Shown here one piece after another: positions 62,555 through 64,000 of a stretch of 64,000 bases of DNA (position 1 is the first letter of the stretch; each line of letters starts with the position of its first letter). Below the pieces are notes generated by a model, which did no database searches, had not been told where the DNA came from, and saw nothing but the letters and a program-made list of their open reading frames with translations. The DNA comes from Oceanospirillum sp047518265 (lineage in GTDB: Bacteria > Pseudomonadota > Gammaproteobacteria > Pseudomonadales > Halomonadaceae): the NCBI GenBank assembly GCA_047518265.1, contig JAKZRG010000085.1:1-64000 (forward strand), given 5' to 3'. The position numbers and the translations under genes were made by a program.

Positions 62555-62589
62555 TTTTGCAAAAAACTGGGAATTTTTTGCAAAAAACT
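62555..62589. promoter_or_regulatory. Direct repeats at 21-bp spacing, candidate AraC operator
   Basis: TTTTGCAAAAAACT occurs at 62555-62568 and again at 62576-62589, exactly 21 bp apart, the spacing of two half-sites for AraC-type dimers. They lie between the AraC gene stop and putP, roughly 300 bp before the putP ATG. Further TGGCAA/TTGCCA arms lie near 62428-62452. The remainder of the 364-bp gap has no ORF. Confidence 0.5.
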
Positions 62590-62623
62590 CTGGAATGAAA
62601 TGGATTGGCGGTGATGCACTCTT

Positions 62624-63466
62624 TTAGTGCTGGTGACGGACTTGACTCGGCGTTGATTGAAAATACTTTTTAAAGGCATTCGTTAAGGCGCTTTGACTGG
62701 TAAAGCCTACTTGGGCAGCAATTTCATTAACGGTTAAGGAGGAGCGCAGGAGTAAATCGTGGGCCTCTTTTAATCGAGCCTGAATCAGGTATTGATGTGG
62801 CGTAATGCCCATTGTTTTGCGAAAGAGAATATGGAAATGGCTTTCGCTCATGCAGGCAATTTGCGCCAATTGAGCGACAGAAATTTTTTCGGCTAGATTG
62901 ACAGAAATAAACTGATCAATTTTCGCCATGTTAAGGGTAATTCGATCCGCTTGTTTTAGTGGTACGGGTTGTTGAAACAGGCGTTCGTGCAGTCGATGCA
63001 TAAAGGCAAAGGTTAAAAAATCTGCAGTACTCGGATCTTTACCAAACGCATCAATCTCTTTGAGCATAAAAGACAGGAATAGTTTCAGATTATTATCAAT
63101 ATTGAAATAAGCTGGCGCATCAAACAGACGGCTTAGATCCGGCAGGTGATTTTGCAAAAGAGGGTGCTGGCGGGGTAAGTCTATGATCAGGTGGTTATTA
63201 CTGCCAATACCTTCATAAAAGTGAGTGTGTTCAGAGGGGACTAAGCAGCCTTTGATTGGACTGACCTGGCCACAACTGCCTTCAATCTCAAATTCGGATG
63301 TACCTGTCAGTCCAATGACCAGCTGATGATAATCATGATCGTGACTCAAGCAGCTGTTAGGTAAGCGGTTGACACGAATAGCGGTATTAGCTGTATCTGA
63401 ATTCACAGTTTGGGTACTTACTTTTTTAGTGCAGATGCTATTGGTGTGTGTCTGACGGGTTTTCAT
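62624..63466 (-). CDS. AraC-family regulator (cupin type)
   Basis: A 280-residue regulator. The N-terminal cupin-like ligand domain (about 35-135) has S-H-D-H-D-Y-H-Q-L-V and E-H-T-H-F-Y; the C-terminal double helix-turn-helix (about 180-278) has S-V-A-Q-L-A-Q-I-A-C-M-S-E-S-H-F-H-I-L-F, then M-G-I-T-P-H-Q-Y-L and V-N-E-I-A-A-Q-V-G-F-T-S-Q-S. It stands upstream of putP in the same direction and likely activates it, perhaps in response to proline or a related solute. Confidence 0.92.
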   Translation of the reverse strand: MKTRQTHTNSICTKKVSTQTVNSDTANTAIRVNRLPNSCLSHDHDYHQLVIGLTGTSEFEIEGSCGQVSPIKGCLVPSEHTHFYEGIGSNNHLIIDLPRQHPLLQNHLPDLSRLFDAPAYFNIDNNLKLFLSFMLKEIDAFGKDPSTADFLTFAFMHRLHERLFQQPVPLKQADRITLNMAKIDQFISVNLAEKISVAQLAQIACMSESHFHILFRKTMGITPHQYLIQARLKEAHDLLLRSSLTVNEIAAQVGFTSQSALTNAFKKYFQSTPSQVRHQH

Positions 63467-63614
63467 TGGTGCGCCCCTTAGATCGTATCTGCTACGACGG
63501 AACTGCTTAATGCCAAAATCTGGCAGATAGGCGTCTATTTTACGACTTTAGATTATAGGGTAAAGGGCTTAATTGTAATTGTTCTCAGCTAGCTTTTTAA
63601 AAGTAGTCCTGTTT

Positions 63615-63974
63615 TTAGGTATCGGTTTCGATGTTTGATTGCATTTTTTTAAGAATAATTTCCAATTCCAATAAGCCTTTTGCTGTAAACATTCCTTCCG
63701 GATTTCCGAGTTGAGTCGGGTGGCCTAGGTAATGCAAAGCCTCTATTTGAACGCACTGTTGTCGAATTTTTTCTAGCTCAAAGTCATGCCTTATAGGCAA
63801 GTGAATAATGCTGCTCCATTGATCATAATCTGCCTGCCCTGAAAGAATGTTCTGTAGTAAATCGATATAGTCCTGGCGGTTATGATGGAATTTAGGTGGG
63901 TGATGAAAGCTGGCTAAACACAAGCTTAAAATCAGTATTATGAGGCTGAACAGCACCATGATTAAAAATGTCAT
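63615..63974 (-). CDS. Small membrane-anchored protein, unknown
   Basis: A 119-residue protein with one N-terminal membrane helix (2-22) followed by a basic H-H-P-P-K-F-H-H stretch and a soluble helical part. No family recognised. G-M-F-T-A-K-G-L-L-E-L-E-I-I-L-K-K near the end gives an amphipathic helix. It is the first gene seen at this end of the window and no neighbour informs it. The GATAACGAATATG before the start has only a weak ribosome site. Confidence 0.6.
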   Translation of the reverse strand: MTFLIMVLFSLIILILSLCLASFHHPPKFHHNRQDYIDLLQNILSGQADYDQWSSIIHLPIRHDFELEKIRQQCVQIEALHYLGHPTQLGNPEGMFTAKGLLELEIILKKMQSNIETDT

Positions 63975-64000
63975 ATTCGTTATCCCCCCTTATTTTATCA

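Noticed and set aside
1..64000. Prophage, insertion sequences or tRNA genes
   Set aside because: No integrase, transposase, phage structural gene or tRNA cloverleaf was recognised on either strand.

Overview
The window looks like a stretch of chromosome from a free-living, probably marine, motile gammaproteobacterium of the Oceanospirillales/Pseudomonadales/Alteromonadales sort. The reasons are the xseA/guaB/guaA block, a complete SUF operon with an IscR-like regulator, PutP, YegS, YqcC, DUF3549 and UspB-like genes, many methyl-accepting and c-di-GMP-type signalling proteins, a TonB-dependent receptor and a tripartite tricarboxylate transporter. The genus assignment is an inference. I see no IS element, prophage, CRISPR array, rRNA or tRNA.

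Layout. 0-3 kb: a small lipoprotein, an ArsM-type arsenite methyltransferase and two short unrecognised genes. 2.8-11 kb: a PhoD-like phosphoesterase, then an M23 peptidase and xseA divergent from guaB-guaA (purine synthesis), with a palindromic element between guaB and guaA. 11-19.3 kb: iron handling (PepSY membrane protein, two-component system, TonB receptor, two strong Fur boxes) interleaved with defence-type genes (an Abi-family HEPN protein and a HEPN/MNT pair). 19.6-26.4 kb: Rrf2 regulator, sufB-C-D-S-T and a Rieske protein, for iron-sulphur assembly. 26.5-34.3 kb: sensory block with an MCP + HD-GYP operon, an AraC regulator and a second MCP. All three sensors carry a dCache domain with a motif typical of amino-acid sensing.

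34.4-42.7 kb: a LysR regulator and the TctBAC transporter, divergent from RidA, a FAD amino-acid dehydrogenase, an Asp/Glu-racemase-family protein and RarD; this reads as an amino-acid or imino-acid uptake and oxidation cassette. 42.8-49.8 kb: two tandem degenerate EAL-HDOD proteins, UspB-like and other small genes, DUF3549 and YegS. A cluster of five DnaA boxes lies in the gap before yegS. 49.8-64 kb: ComFB-family protein, CPA2 antiporter, YqcC, YjbQ, TetR, an orphan protein with a JetD/topo-VI-like TOPRIM signature, a response regulator with an HD-GYP domain and its likely soluble kinase, an HDOD protein, PutP with an AraC regulator, and unknowns.

Themes. c-di-GMP-type output or binding domains (two HD-GYP, two degenerate EAL, one ComFB) recur with no GGDEF synthase in the window. 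Three unrelated short tandem repeats (7, 13 and 17 bp) sit in intergenic regions, two of them directly upstream of signalling genes. The best candidates for something undescribed are the orphan TOPRIM protein at 54 kb, the DnaA-box cluster at 48.5 kb, and the amino-acid sensing/uptake/oxidation neighbourhood at 26-42 kb.
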